Below, piece by piece: positions 41,289 through 50,283 of a stretch of 64,000 nt of DNA. Origin of the DNA: Lysobacter defluvii IMMIB APB-9 = DSM 18482 (GTDB lineage Bacteria; Pseudomonadota; Gammaproteobacteria; Xanthomonadales; Xanthomonadaceae); the NCBI RefSeq assembly GCF_000423325.1, contig NZ_AUHT01000006.1, positions 1 through 64,000 on the forward strand, read 5' to 3'. Numbering within the stretch: position 1 is the first letter of the stretch; every line of letters begins with the position of its first letter. The notes under the pieces are model-generated. The model had not been told where the DNA came from. It did not search any database and saw only the letters and a program-made list of their open reading frames with translations. The position numbers and the translations under genes were made by a program.

Positions 41289-42468
41289 GCTTCTCGCCTG
41301 GCTGGCCCAGTCGACCTTCGCCGGCAGCATTGCCGTCGCGGCCGTGCTGCTCGCCCGCCGACCCATGCGGCGGCTGTTCGGCGCCCGCGTCGCCTATGCG
41401 CTGTGGATCCTCGTGCCCCTCGCCCTGCTGGCCGTCGCCATGCCCGCGCCGGATCCGACCAGGCACGGCCCCGCGGTGGTCAAGGCCGTGGCATCGCTCC
41501 AGATGCATGCTGCCGGAGGCGGCGCGGCCGCGGGCAGTGCACCACTCCTGTGGGCGTGGGCCGCGGGCGTGCTGGCAAGCGCGGCCCTGTTCGGGATTGC
41601 GCAGCGGCGGTTCGTCCGCTCGCTGGGGCCGTTGCGCCCGCGCGCAGACGGTCTCCACCAGGCCGCCGGCGCACACGGGCTGCCCGCGGTGATTGGGCTC
41701 GTACGGCCTCGCATCGTCGTGCCGCCGGATTTCGCGTCGTGCTACGACGATACCGAGCGCCGACTGGTGCGGCTGCACGAGCAGTTGCACATCCGCAGCG
41801 GCGACCTGGTGGCCAACGCGGCGGCGATCGCCCTGCGCTGCCTGTTCTGGTTCAACCCGCTGGTCCACCTGGCCTGGCGCCACTTCCGCCACGACCAGGA
41901 GCTGGCCTGCGACCAGCGCGTGCTCGAACGCCACCCACGAAAGCGGCGCCAGTACGGCGCGGCGATGTTGAAGACCCAGCTTGCGGCGTCGCCGTTGCCG
42001 CTGGCGTGCACCTGGGGCTACGGCCATCCACTCAAGGAGAGAATCGCGATGCTGAAGCAACCCCTGCCGTCATCCCGCCGGCGGCTCGCCGGCGCCACCG
42101 CCGCCTGCCTGTTGGCCTCCACCGTGGCGTTTGCCAGCTGGGCGGCGCAGCCCTCCGGCGGCACGACGCCCGTGACGACCGACGTGGAGAGCCGCCTGTT
42201 GAACCCGCCCAGCTACCCCGCGCACGCCGTCGAGCAGAAGATCGAAGGCAAGGTGGTGCTGATCGTCGAGGTGGACGCGTCGGGCAAGCCCCGGGACGTC
42301 GTGGTGGAAAGCGCCGAGCCCGCCGGTGTGTTCGAGGAGGCGGCCGTCGAGGCCGTGCACAAGTGGTTGTTCAACCCGGCGACGGAGGACGGTCGCCCGG
42401 TGTCCAGCCGCGTCCGCGTCCCGGTCACCTTCGCCATGGACCCGCCGGAAGGGCAGGGCGCGAACTAG
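41275..42468 (+). CDS. BlaR1-like M56 metallopeptidase with TonB C-terminal domain
   Basis: A 397-residue membrane protein. The N-terminal part (about 1-300) has membrane helices (LAQSTFAGSIAVAAVLL, VAYALWILVPLALLAVAM, LLWAWAAGVLASAALF). It also has the M56 zinc-protease motif HEQLH (168-172) with the third ligand in QELACDQRVL (Glu about 208). After another helix (about 265-285) comes a TonB C-terminal-like domain, NPPSYPAHAVEQKIEGKVVL with VEAVHKWLFNPA (about 308-385). The penicillin-binding sensor domain of BlaR1 is absent. By family analogy it cleaves the BlaI-type repressor after sensing an envelope signal. Its stop shares bases with the stop of the convergent EAL gene (CTAG). Confidence 0.9.
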   Translation: MASAELLAWLAQSTFAGSIAVAAVLLARRPMRRLFGARVAYALWILVPLALLAVAMPAPDPTRHGPAVVKAVASLQMHAAGGGAAAGSAPLLWAWAAGVLASAALFGIAQRRFVRSLGPLRPRADGLHQAAGAHGLPAVIGLVRPRIVVPPDFASCYDDTERRLVRLHEQLHIRSGDLVANAAAIALRCLFWFNPLVHLAWRHFRHDQELACDQRVLERHPRKRRQYGAAMLKTQLAASPLPLACTWGYGHPLKERIAMLKQPLPSSRRRLAGATAACLLASTVAFASWAAQPSGGTTPVTTDVESRLLNPPSYPAHAVEQKIEGKVVLIVEVDASGKPRDVVVESAEPAGVFEEAAVEAVHKWLFNPATEDGRPVSSRVRVPVTFAMDPPEGQGAN

Positions 42469-43727
42469 CCCCTGGCCCCGGCCGCAACCCGCGCGCCCGG
42501 TTCCAGCCCCCGCAGGAACTCGGCGGCCGGTTGCGGCCGCTGGATGAAGTAGCCCTGGGCGCGGTCGCAGCCGGCCTGCCGCAGCGTATCCAGCGTTTCC
42601 GCGTCCTCCACGCCCTCGGCCACCACCACCAGCCCCAGCTGGTGGCCCAGCTCGATGATCGCGCGGACCAGCGGCAGCGCGCGGGGGGCGTGCGGAAGGT
42701 CCTTGATGAAGGCGCGGTCGATCTTCAGTTCCGTCGCCGGGAAGCGCTTCAGGTACGCCAGCGACGAATAGCCGGTGCCGAAATCGTCGAAGGCGACGCC
42801 GAAGCCTGCATCGCACAGCCGGCGCAGCAGGCGCTCGCTCGCGTCCGGGTCCACCATCAGCGCGGTCTCGGTCACCTCCAGCGTCACCGCGCCGGGCGGG
42901 ATGTCCCACACGGCCGCGGTGGATGCCAGGTGCTCGACCAGCCCCGCCTCGCCGAACACGCGGGGGGACAGGTTGATGGCGATGCCCAGCGTCGGGTCGA
43001 CGCGCCGGGCCTGTGCCACGTGGCGCAGGCTGGTGTTGATGCTCCACCAGGTCAGCTCGGAGATCAGCCCGGTGCGCTCGGCCATCGGGATGAAGCGGTC
43101 CGGCGGGACCCGGCCAATCTCCGGATCATTCCAGCGGCTCAGGGACTCGGCGCCGACCATCCCGCCGTGCTGCACGTCCAGGATCGGCTGCAGCCAGGCT
43201 TCCAGCTGGTTGGCGCCCAGGGCTTCCCGCAGGCGGGCATAGGGGACCTGCAGCGGCTCCTCGCCCGCCTGGTGGATCGCGACCGGCCCCTGCTGGCCCT
43301 GCAGGGCACGCGTGAACGCGTACTCTGCGTTGCGCAGCAGGGTCGTGGCGTCGCGTCCGTGTGCCGGGGCGGTGGCCACCCCGATCACGACCGAGTTCAT
43401 CACCTCGGAGCCGCCAAGGGAAAGCGGCTGCTCGAAGGCGCGCGCGGCGCGGTGACCCGCGAGCGCGGCGTGCTGGATGTCGTGCAGGCCGGGGAGCAGC
43501 GCGACGAATTCGAACTCGCCGATCCGGTACAGGCGGTCGCTGGGGCGAAGCAGCGTGCGCAGGCGCTCGTGCGCGGTTTCGCCGAGCTGGTCGCCCGCGG
43601 CGTAGCCGTACATCTGCAGGAAGTCGCGGACCCGCTGCAGGCGCACCAGCATCACGCCGGTCACGGCGTCCGGCCCGGCGCTGGCGAGCATGGACTCCAG
43701 CGCCTCGACCAGCGGCCCGCGGTTCAC
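42465..43727 (-). CDS. EAL-domain protein with degenerate GGDEF
   Basis: A 420-residue cytosolic protein. The N-terminal GGDEF-like domain (about 10-150) reads GEFEF where GGDEF is expected (about 70-76), so it is unlikely to make c-di-GMP. The C-terminal EAL domain (about 165-410) looks active: ESL in GAESLSRW, Asn in INLSPRVF, Glu in LEVTETAL, FDDFGTGYSSLAYLKRFP with both Asp residues, KIDRAFI, and Glu in VVAEGVED. It probably hydrolyses c-di-GMP to pGpG. The GTG start overlaps the HD-GYP gene's stop (GTGA), so the two are coupled. Confidence 0.92.
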   Translation of the reverse strand: MNRGPLVEALESMLASAGPDAVTGVMLVRLQRVRDFLQMYGYAAGDQLGETAHERLRTLLRPSDRLYRIGEFEFVALLPGLHDIQHAALAGHRAARAFEQPLSLGGSEVMNSVVIGVATAPAHGRDATTLLRNAEYAFTRALQGQQGPVAIHQAGEEPLQVPYARLREALGANQLEAWLQPILDVQHGGMVGAESLSRWNDPEIGRVPPDRFIPMAERTGLISELTWWSINTSLRHVAQARRVDPTLGIAINLSPRVFGEAGLVEHLASTAAVWDIPPGAVTLEVTETALMVDPDASERLLRRLCDAGFGVAFDDFGTGYSSLAYLKRFPATELKIDRAFIKDLPHAPRALPLVRAIIELGHQLGLVVVAEGVEDAETLDTLRQAGCDRAQGYFIQRPQPAAEFLRGLEPGARVAAGARG

Positions 43728-44929
43728 AGGTACAACTCCGCCGGGTCCAGTCCGTAGGTTCCCACCGCGAGGCCGCATACGACGTTGATCTGCTCGTCGG
43801 CCGGCAGGTCCTCCGGCTGGTCCATCAGGTCCATCGGCTGGAACTGCGGCAGCAGCGACTTGTCGGCGTCGGTCAGCAGCATGATCCGCGGACGCAGGCG
43901 CCGCGAGGGGTTCTGCATCATCACCACGCCGACCTGGCCATTGCTCAGCTCGACCAGGGAGCCGGTCGGGAATGCGCCGAGGCAGGAGATGAACTGCTCG
44001 ACCAGCTCGCCCTGGAAGGCGGAGTCGCGTGCTTCGTAGATCACCTGCAGGGCCTGGTGGCGCGAACGCGTGGTCGCCCAGGGGCGCGGGCTGATCATCG
44101 CGTCGAAGGCGTCGATGATGGCTGCGATCCTCCCGTACAGGGGAATCGATGTCCCGGCCAGGCGGTTGGGATAGCCGGTCCCGTCCCAGCGCTCGTGGTG
44201 GGTGCGCACCATCTCGATGACGTCCGGGCCGTGCCCGCCCGACTCTTCGAGCACCTCCGCGCCCTGGCCCACGTGCCGGCGCACCAGGGTCATCTCGGCG
44301 TGCGTCAGCGGACCGGGCCGGGTGAGGAGGTCCTGCGGCAGCCGGGTCTTGCCGATGTCGAGCAGCAGCCCGCCGCTCGCCATGTCCACGAGCAGTTCCG
44401 CCGGCAGGCCCAGGTGCCGGCCGAAGGCCGCGGCCAGCATGCTGCAGTGGATCGCATGGCTGTAGGCGTAGCCATCGCTGGCGCGCAGGGCGTTGACCCA
44501 CAGCAGCGTGTCGGCGTTGCGCAGCAGGCTTTCCACCACCGGCTCGACGGCGCTGCGGACCTCCTCCGCATCCAGCCTCCCCCCCGAGGCCGCACCGGTG
44601 AACAGGCGCTCCGCGGTCCGCGCCGCCTCGCTCAGGGCTTCGTGCGCCTGTGGCAGTTCCTCGGCGAAGGCGGCGGTGTCGTGGTAATGGCGGCTGCCGA
44701 GCAGTTCCTCGGGCGATTGCTGCCGGGGTTCGTCCGGCGGCGCCGGGCCGAGGGTCACGTCGATCCAGATGGTTTCGCAGTTCGCCCGCACCCAGTCGAG
44801 TTCCTCCGCCGAATCGACGAGGAACCCCTGCAGCGGGAACGGCGTGCCCTCCCAGGCACGGTCCAGGCGGCACACGTACATGCCCTCGGCCAGGCGGTCG
44901 ACCGGGATCTGGCGCTCGTGGAACTTCAT
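43724..44929 (-). CDS. DUF3391/HD-GYP domain protein with altered HD motif
   Basis: A 401-residue protein with an N-terminal DUF3391 domain (about 1-90) and a C-terminal HD-GYP domain (about 130-320). The GYP part is intact: HHERWDGTGYPNRLAG. The H of AYSHAIHCSML is present, but the hallmark HD reads LD in GGLLLDIGK (Leu190-Asp191), removing a metal ligand. Some other DUF3391 proteins share this change, which suggests binding or signalling rather than hydrolysis, or altered metal use. It lies directly upstream of and overlaps the EAL gene. The start at 44929 (MKFHERQIPVDRLAEGMYV) fits the domain; a start six codons earlier is possible. Confidence 0.9.
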   Translation of the reverse strand: MKFHERQIPVDRLAEGMYVCRLDRAWEGTPFPLQGFLVDSAEELDWVRANCETIWIDVTLGPAPPDEPRQQSPEELLGSRHYHDTAAFAEELPQAHEALSEAARTAERLFTGAASGGRLDAEEVRSAVEPVVESLLRNADTLLWVNALRASDGYAYSHAIHCSMLAAAFGRHLGLPAELLVDMASGGLLLDIGKTRLPQDLLTRPGPLTHAEMTLVRRHVGQGAEVLEESGGHGPDVIEMVRTHHERWDGTGYPNRLAGTSIPLYGRIAAIIDAFDAMISPRPWATTRSRHQALQVIYEARDSAFQGELVEQFISCLGAFPTGSLVELSNGQVGVVMMQNPSRRLRPRIMLLTDADKSLLPQFQPMDLMDQPEDLPADEQINVVCGLAVGTYGLDPAELYL

Positions 44930-45150
44930 CCGCCACCGCCGCGGCACGGCTGCAGGTGCCCGGGAACGTTTCGGTCGGGATGGATCTGGGGTGGCATGGG
45001 GGGGGCGGGGCTCCGGTGTCCTGGTCAGTATCGGCGAATCCGCCGCCGGCTTTACCCCTGCGGTCCGGTGTGCCCGCCGCTCACGGCGGCTGTGCTTGGA
45101 TGAACCCCTACCGCCCGGCCGCGGCCGGGCCCCACCACGGGAGAACCGCC

Positions 45151-45633
45151 ATGAGCGCCGACGACCAGATCAGGGTGACACTGCAGCACGAGGAAGGGTA
45201 CCGCTTCAGCGTCGACTTCGAAGGCGGCGGGCTGGACGCGATGCACACCGACCTCCCGCCGCCGAACGGGCAGGGCGCCGGGCCCGATCCGGAGCACCTG
45301 CTGCTGGCGGCGCTGGCCAATTGCCTCGCCGCCAGCCTGTTGCACGCGCTGCGCGTCAACCGTAACCAGGAGGCGTCGGGCATCCGGGCCGAGGTCAGCG
45401 CCCGGCCGGCGCGCAATGCCGAGGGCCGCCTGCGGATCCCGCAGGTGTTCGTGGAGCTCCAGCTCCCGGGTCACAACGACGACTACCAGGCCTTGGACAA
45501 GGTGCTGGCGAAATTCGAGGACTTCTGCACGGTGACCCAGAGCGTGCGAAAGGGGATCGACGTGCAGGTGACCGTGCGCGATGCCGACCAGCGCGTGCTG
45601 CTGGGCGACAAGAGCTTCGAGGCGGGCTCCTGA
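45151..45633 (+). CDS. OsmC family protein
   Basis: A 160-residue OsmC/Ohr-fold protein, the family of thiol peroxidases for organic hydroperoxides. It has the two cysteines of the active pair, in LANCLAASLLHAL (about 65-77) and EDFCTVTQSVRKG (about 124-136), and PDPEHLLLAALANC before the first. It is of the general OsmC type rather than Ohr. The ATG follows a GGGAGAA ribosome site. It stands alone on the plus strand between two minus-strand units. Confidence 0.9.
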   Translation: MSADDQIRVTLQHEEGYRFSVDFEGGGLDAMHTDLPPPNGQGAGPDPEHLLLAALANCLAASLLHALRVNRNQEASGIRAEVSARPARNAEGRLRIPQVFVELQLPGHNDDYQALDKVLAKFEDFCTVTQSVRKGIDVQVTVRDADQRVLLGDKSFEAGS

Positions 45634-45646
45634 GCCTGCCGGCCGG

Positions 45647-46480
45647 CTAGGGCTTCGCCGGCACCAGCGCCGCGTCCAGCAGCCGCGCCAGTTCGACCCC
45701 GGCACGGCGCAGCTGCTCCTCGGCCATCGGCAGCCAGCGCCCGACGTACTCGGCGCCGATGCGAGGGCGCTCCGGGTAGAAGCCGTCCGACAGGGCGATC
45801 GAGCACGACTGCTCGGCCCATTGCGGGGCCGCCGGGGGCAGGGCGGGACGGTCGGGCACCACCAGCGGCAGCAGCGCGAGGCGCGCGTGGTACTCCTCGT
45901 CGTGCAACCCGCGGGTGTTGAGCATCCCGCTGTCCCACACCCGGTGCAGGTTGCTGCCCTTGCCGTCGAGGTTCACCTGGAAGGTGTTGCCCCCCTTGTC
46001 ATGGCCGAAGCCGGCATGCAGGGGCTGGTGCACGTCGCCGACGAAGTGCACGACGAACTTCAGCGCCTGCAGGCGTTCCGGGTCGGGGCGCGAGGGGTCG
46101 GCGAGGATCGCGGCCTGCGCCTCGATCGCGCCCACCACGCAGTTGCCGCCCGGGCACGCGCTCTCGGCTTGGTACCGGCAGTCGTCCTCGCCGATGTTGA
46201 CGTAATGCCAGCCCGCGCTGCGGCGGCCCAGGTCGGGGTCGGACCCGCGCAGCTCGTCGGCCCAGGCCGCGATGCCGGGCAGGGTCGCGCCGGGTTCCAG
46301 CGCCAGGAGCCGTTCCGCCTCCGCGCGTGCTGCCGGCGACATGTCGTCCCAGGCCAGCGTGGCCACGAGGCGGTGCCCCTGCGCGCCCCACGCGTCGGCG
46401 GGTACCGGCGCCAGCGATGCAGCGACTGCGGAGGCCGCGAGGAGGAGGGGGAAGAACAGGTTCCGGGAGCAGATGGCCAT
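45647..46480 (-). CDS. S1/P1-type nuclease (secreted)
   Basis: S1/P1 nucleases are zinc enzymes that cleave single-stranded nucleic acids and release 3'-phosphates. The 277-residue precursor has a signal peptide (PLLLAASAVAASLAPVPADA, cleavage near 30) and a mature N terminus WGAQGH. That Trp provides the metal-binding amino group of the trinuclear zinc site. Other ligands are visible: WADE (about 72-75), WHYVN (about 89-93), HFVGDVHQPLHAGF (about 145-158) and GGNTFQVN...NLHRVWDSG (about 163-185). It is likely periplasmic or extracellular for nucleic-acid use. It converges on the OsmC gene. Confidence 0.94.
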   Translation of the reverse strand: MAICSRNLFFPLLLAASAVAASLAPVPADAWGAQGHRLVATLAWDDMSPAARAEAERLLALEPGATLPGIAAWADELRGSDPDLGRRSAGWHYVNIGEDDCRYQAESACPGGNCVVGAIEAQAAILADPSRPDPERLQALKFVVHFVGDVHQPLHAGFGHDKGGNTFQVNLDGKGSNLHRVWDSGMLNTRGLHDEEYHARLALLPLVVPDRPALPPAAPQWAEQSCSIALSDGFYPERPRIGAEYVGRWLPMAEEQLRRAGVELARLLDAALVPAKP

Positions 46481-46529
46481 GCCGCGCAGGATAGCGCGGC
46501 ATGGCCCGCTGGCGATTTGCCTCGCCGGC

Positions 46530-48339
<1,810 letters not shown>

Positions 48340-48354
48340 GCCGCAACGGAAAAA

Positions 48355-48388
48355 CGGAAGGCCGGGGAAACCCGGCCTTCCGCTTTCC
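48355..48388. terminator. Bidirectional terminator between gap and fdxA
   Basis: CGGAAGGCCGGG (48355-48366), GAAA, CCCGGCCTTCCG (48371-48382). On the plus strand it runs into CTTTCC; on the minus strand it runs into TTTTTCCG. It serves convergent gap and fdxA. Confidence 0.88.
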
Positions 48389-48429
48389 ACACCTCCCCTG
48401 GTGCACCCCGCCGGGCGGGGTACGGAAAC

Positions 48430-48759
48430 TCAGTCGCCCCGGTCGAGCAGTTCCAGCTTGCCGGGCACGCCGTCCCACTTCTCCGCGTCGGGAAGCGCGT
48501 CCTTCTTGCGGGTAATCACGTGCCACTTCGGCGCCAGCTCGGCGTTGATGTCGAGGAACTTCTCCTGTCCCTTCGGCACGTCGTCCTCGGCGTAGATGGC
48601 GCCCACCGGGCACTCGTCCACGCACAGGGTGCAGTCGATGCATTCCACCGGATCGATCACCAGGAAGTTCGGGCCCTCGTGGAAGCAGTCCACCGGGCAC
48701 ACCTCCACGCAGTCGGTGTGCTTGCAGTTGATGCAGTTCTCGGTGACGACATGGGTCAT
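48430..48759 (-). CDS. fdxA: 7Fe ferredoxin FdxA (FdI-type)
   Basis: A small soluble electron carrier with one [3Fe-4S] and one [4Fe-4S] cluster. The 109-residue product has Cys at 9, 12, 17, 21, 25, 40, 43, 46 and 50. The spacing matches Azotobacter vinelandii FdI with an offset of one, including [11 protein letters not shown] and [16 protein letters not shown]. The C-terminal tail (about 60-109, [20 protein letters not shown]) is typical. The ATG at 48759 gives MTHVVTENC; a longer frame upstream has no family match. It is divergent from azurin and shares an FNR/ANR-like box with it; GACAAT (48812-48807, minus) is the likely -10. Confidence 0.96.
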   Translation of the reverse strand: MTHVVTENCINCKHTDCVEVCPVDCFHEGPNFLVIDPVECIDCTLCVDECPVGAIYAEDDVPKGQEKFLDINAELAPKWHVITRKKDALPDAEKWDGVPGKLELLDRGD

Positions 48760-48806
48760 GGGGCTGGTTGCGGTTCCCGAAGATGAACGATTGCCGGACG
48801 GCGCCC

Positions 48807-48876
48807 ATTGTCGCGGCCGGCCGCTGGCCACTCCCTGACCTGGATCAATTCGCGGTCCGTCCGTACGGCGCAGAAT
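48807..48876. promoter_or_regulatory. Shared FNR/ANR-like box and divergent fdxA/azurin promoters
   Basis: CTGACCTGGATCAA (48835-48848) resembles TTGAT-N4-ATCAA. It is 22 nt from GACAAT (48812-48807, minus, toward fdxA) and 22 nt from CAGAAT (48871-48876, plus, toward azurin). Predicted starts are near 48800 and 48883, so one box would sit at about -41.5 for both genes. Confidence 0.6.
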
Positions 48877-48923
48877 GTGCCCATCGAAAGCGGACCTGTT
48901 CCCCCTCCCAACTGGAGTCAACC

Positions 48924-49388
48924 ATGATCAACAAGTTCTCCGCCCTTGCCCTGGCCGGCCTCGCCGCCGCCTTCGCCTTCGCTCCCTCCGCGCAGGCGGC
49001 CGAGTGCGCGACGACCATCGAGGGCAACGACGCGATGCAGTTCAGCACCAAGTCGCTGTCGGTCCCGGCCTCGTGCAAGGAGTACAAGGTCACCCTGAAG
49101 CACACCGGGCAGCTGGCCGCCAACATCATGGGCCACAACGTGGTGGTGACGAAGACCGCCGACATGGCCGGCGTGAACGGTGACGGCATGAAGGCCGGTG
49201 CGGACAACGACTACGTCAAGCCGGGCGACGCGCGCGTCATTGCCCACAGCAAGGTGGTCGGCGGTGGCGAGTCCACCACCTTCAGCATCCCGGTCGCGAA
49301 GCTCGCGGCGGGCGAGGACTACAGCTTCTTCTGCTCCTTCCCCGGCCACTTCTCGATCATGCAGGGCAAGTTGACCCTCGCCAAGTAA
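48924..49388 (+). CDS. azu: Azurin (type 1 copper protein)
   Basis: Azurin is a periplasmic electron carrier. The 154-residue precursor has a signal peptide ([21 protein letters not shown], cleavage near 25). Mature-protein copper ligands are present: His in NIMGHNVVV, and Cys, His and Met in [18 protein letters not shown]. The N-terminal disulfide cysteines (ECATT and PASCKEY) are also present. The start at 48924 begins the signal sequence; a longer upstream frame overlaps the promoter region. It is monocistronic with a terminator. Azurins donate electrons to oxidases, peroxidases or nitrite reductase. Confidence 0.97.
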   Translation: MINKFSALALAGLAAAFAFAPSAQAAECATTIEGNDAMQFSTKSLSVPASCKEYKVTLKHTGQLAANIMGHNVVVTKTADMAGVNGDGMKAGADNDYVKPGDARVIAHSKVVGGGESTTFSIPVAKLAAGEDYSFFCSFPGHFSIMQGKLTLAK

Positions 49389-49399
49389 GGCCCATATGG

Positions 49400-49432
49400 A
49401 AGGGGCGGCCGATTGGCCGCCCCTTCTGCTTT
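49400..49432 (+). terminator. Terminator after azurin
   Basis: An 11-bp perfect stem AAGGGGCGGCC (49400-49410) and GGCCGCCCCTT (49415-49425), loop GATT, then CTGCTTT. Confidence 0.88.
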
Positions 49433-49449
49433 GGTGCAACGACGAAACG

Positions 49450-49854
49450 ATGGCACGCGATTCCACCACCCTGACGGTTGACCAGATCGCCACGCTGGTC
49501 GACCGCTTCTACGACCGGATCCAGGTGCATCCCACGCTGGGCCCGGTGTTCAATGCCGCGGTGGACGACTGGCCGGGGCACAAGCAGCTGCTGGTCTCGT
49601 TCTGGGCGTCGGTGGCGCTGGGCGCGGGCACGTACCGGGGCAACCCGATGGCGAAGCACCGCGGCCACCCCATCGAGTACGGGCACTTCGACGAATGGCT
49701 CGAGCTGTGGCTCGAGACCTGCCGCGAGCTCCTGCTGCCCGACGACGCCGAACGCATGCATGCGTACGCCACCCGCATCGGCCGCAGCCTGCGCGGCGGG
49801 CTCGGCCTGGTGCCTGGCGGGAAGGCGCTGGGCCTGCCGGTGATCGGGGCCTGA
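49450..49854 (+). CDS. Group III truncated hemoglobin
   Basis: A 134-residue 2-on-2 globin. It has LTVDQIATLVDRFYDRIQVH (B/A helix region, about 8-27), the group III core DDWPGHKQLLVSFWASVALGAGTY (about 39-62), and GHPIEYGHFDEWLELWLETC (about 72-91), which contains the proximal heme histidine. These globins bind oxygen, nitric oxide or sulfur species; the physiological role is not settled. The start at 49450 begins the fold, just after the azurin terminator. Its neighbours (azurin, ferredoxin) suggest a redox or low-oxygen setting. Confidence 0.9.
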   Translation: MARDSTTLTVDQIATLVDRFYDRIQVHPTLGPVFNAAVDDWPGHKQLLVSFWASVALGAGTYRGNPMAKHRGHPIEYGHFDEWLELWLETCRELLLPDDAERMHAYATRIGRSLRGGLGLVPGGKALGLPVIGA

Positions 49855-49872
49855 GGACGCCCGGGGCCGTCC

Positions 49873-50283
49873 TCAGCCCGGCAACGGATCCACCGCGACC
49901 GGCCGTCCGCGGCTGTCCAGCGCGATCATCACGAAGCGCCCGCGGGTGCAGGTCTCGCGCTCGCCGCTGAGCAGGTCCTCGGCCACCAGTTCGACATCGA
50001 CCTGCATCGAGGTGCGGCCGACCTCGACCACCCGCGCGATGGTCTCCACCAGCTGGCCCTGCCGGATCGGCAGCCGGAAATCGACCTGCTCCGAGCGTGC
50101 GGTCACGACCGTCCGGCGCGAGTAGCGCGTGGCGGCGATGAAGGCCGCCTTGTCCATCCACGCCAGTGCCTGGCCACCGAACAGCGTCCCCAAATGGTTG
50201 GTGTGATCCGGGAAGACGATCTCCTGCAGGCGCGCCTCGATGGGCGCGCTCGCCGTTGCGGGAGGCAGGTCAGAACGCGGCAT
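49873..50283 (-). CDS. Acyl-CoA thioesterase (hot-dog fold, YciA-type)
   Basis: A 136-residue hot-dog thioesterase. It has IEARLQEIVFPDHTNHLGTLFGG (about 15-37), ALAWMDKAAFIAA (catalytic helix with Asp, about 39-51), VDFRLPIRQGQ and TCTRGRFVMIALDSRGRP. Such proteins hydrolyse short- to long-chain acyl-CoAs. The ATG at 50283 lies inside nrdB: the last 14 bases of nrdB are shared, so the thioesterase is the third gene of the nrdAB operon. Substrate length cannot be predicted. It converges on the globin gene. Confidence 0.92.
   Translation of the reverse strand: MPRSDLPPATASAPIEARLQEIVFPDHTNHLGTLFGGQALAWMDKAAFIAATRYSRRTVVTARSEQVDFRLPIRQGQLVETIARVVEVGRTSMQVDVELVAEDLLSGERETCTRGRFVMIALDSRGRPVAVDPLPG

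Noticed and set aside
40524-41366. A minus-strand 280-residue frame over the tkt/blaI junction
   Set aside because: It runs antisense through tkt, the repeat and blaI with no recognisable domain.
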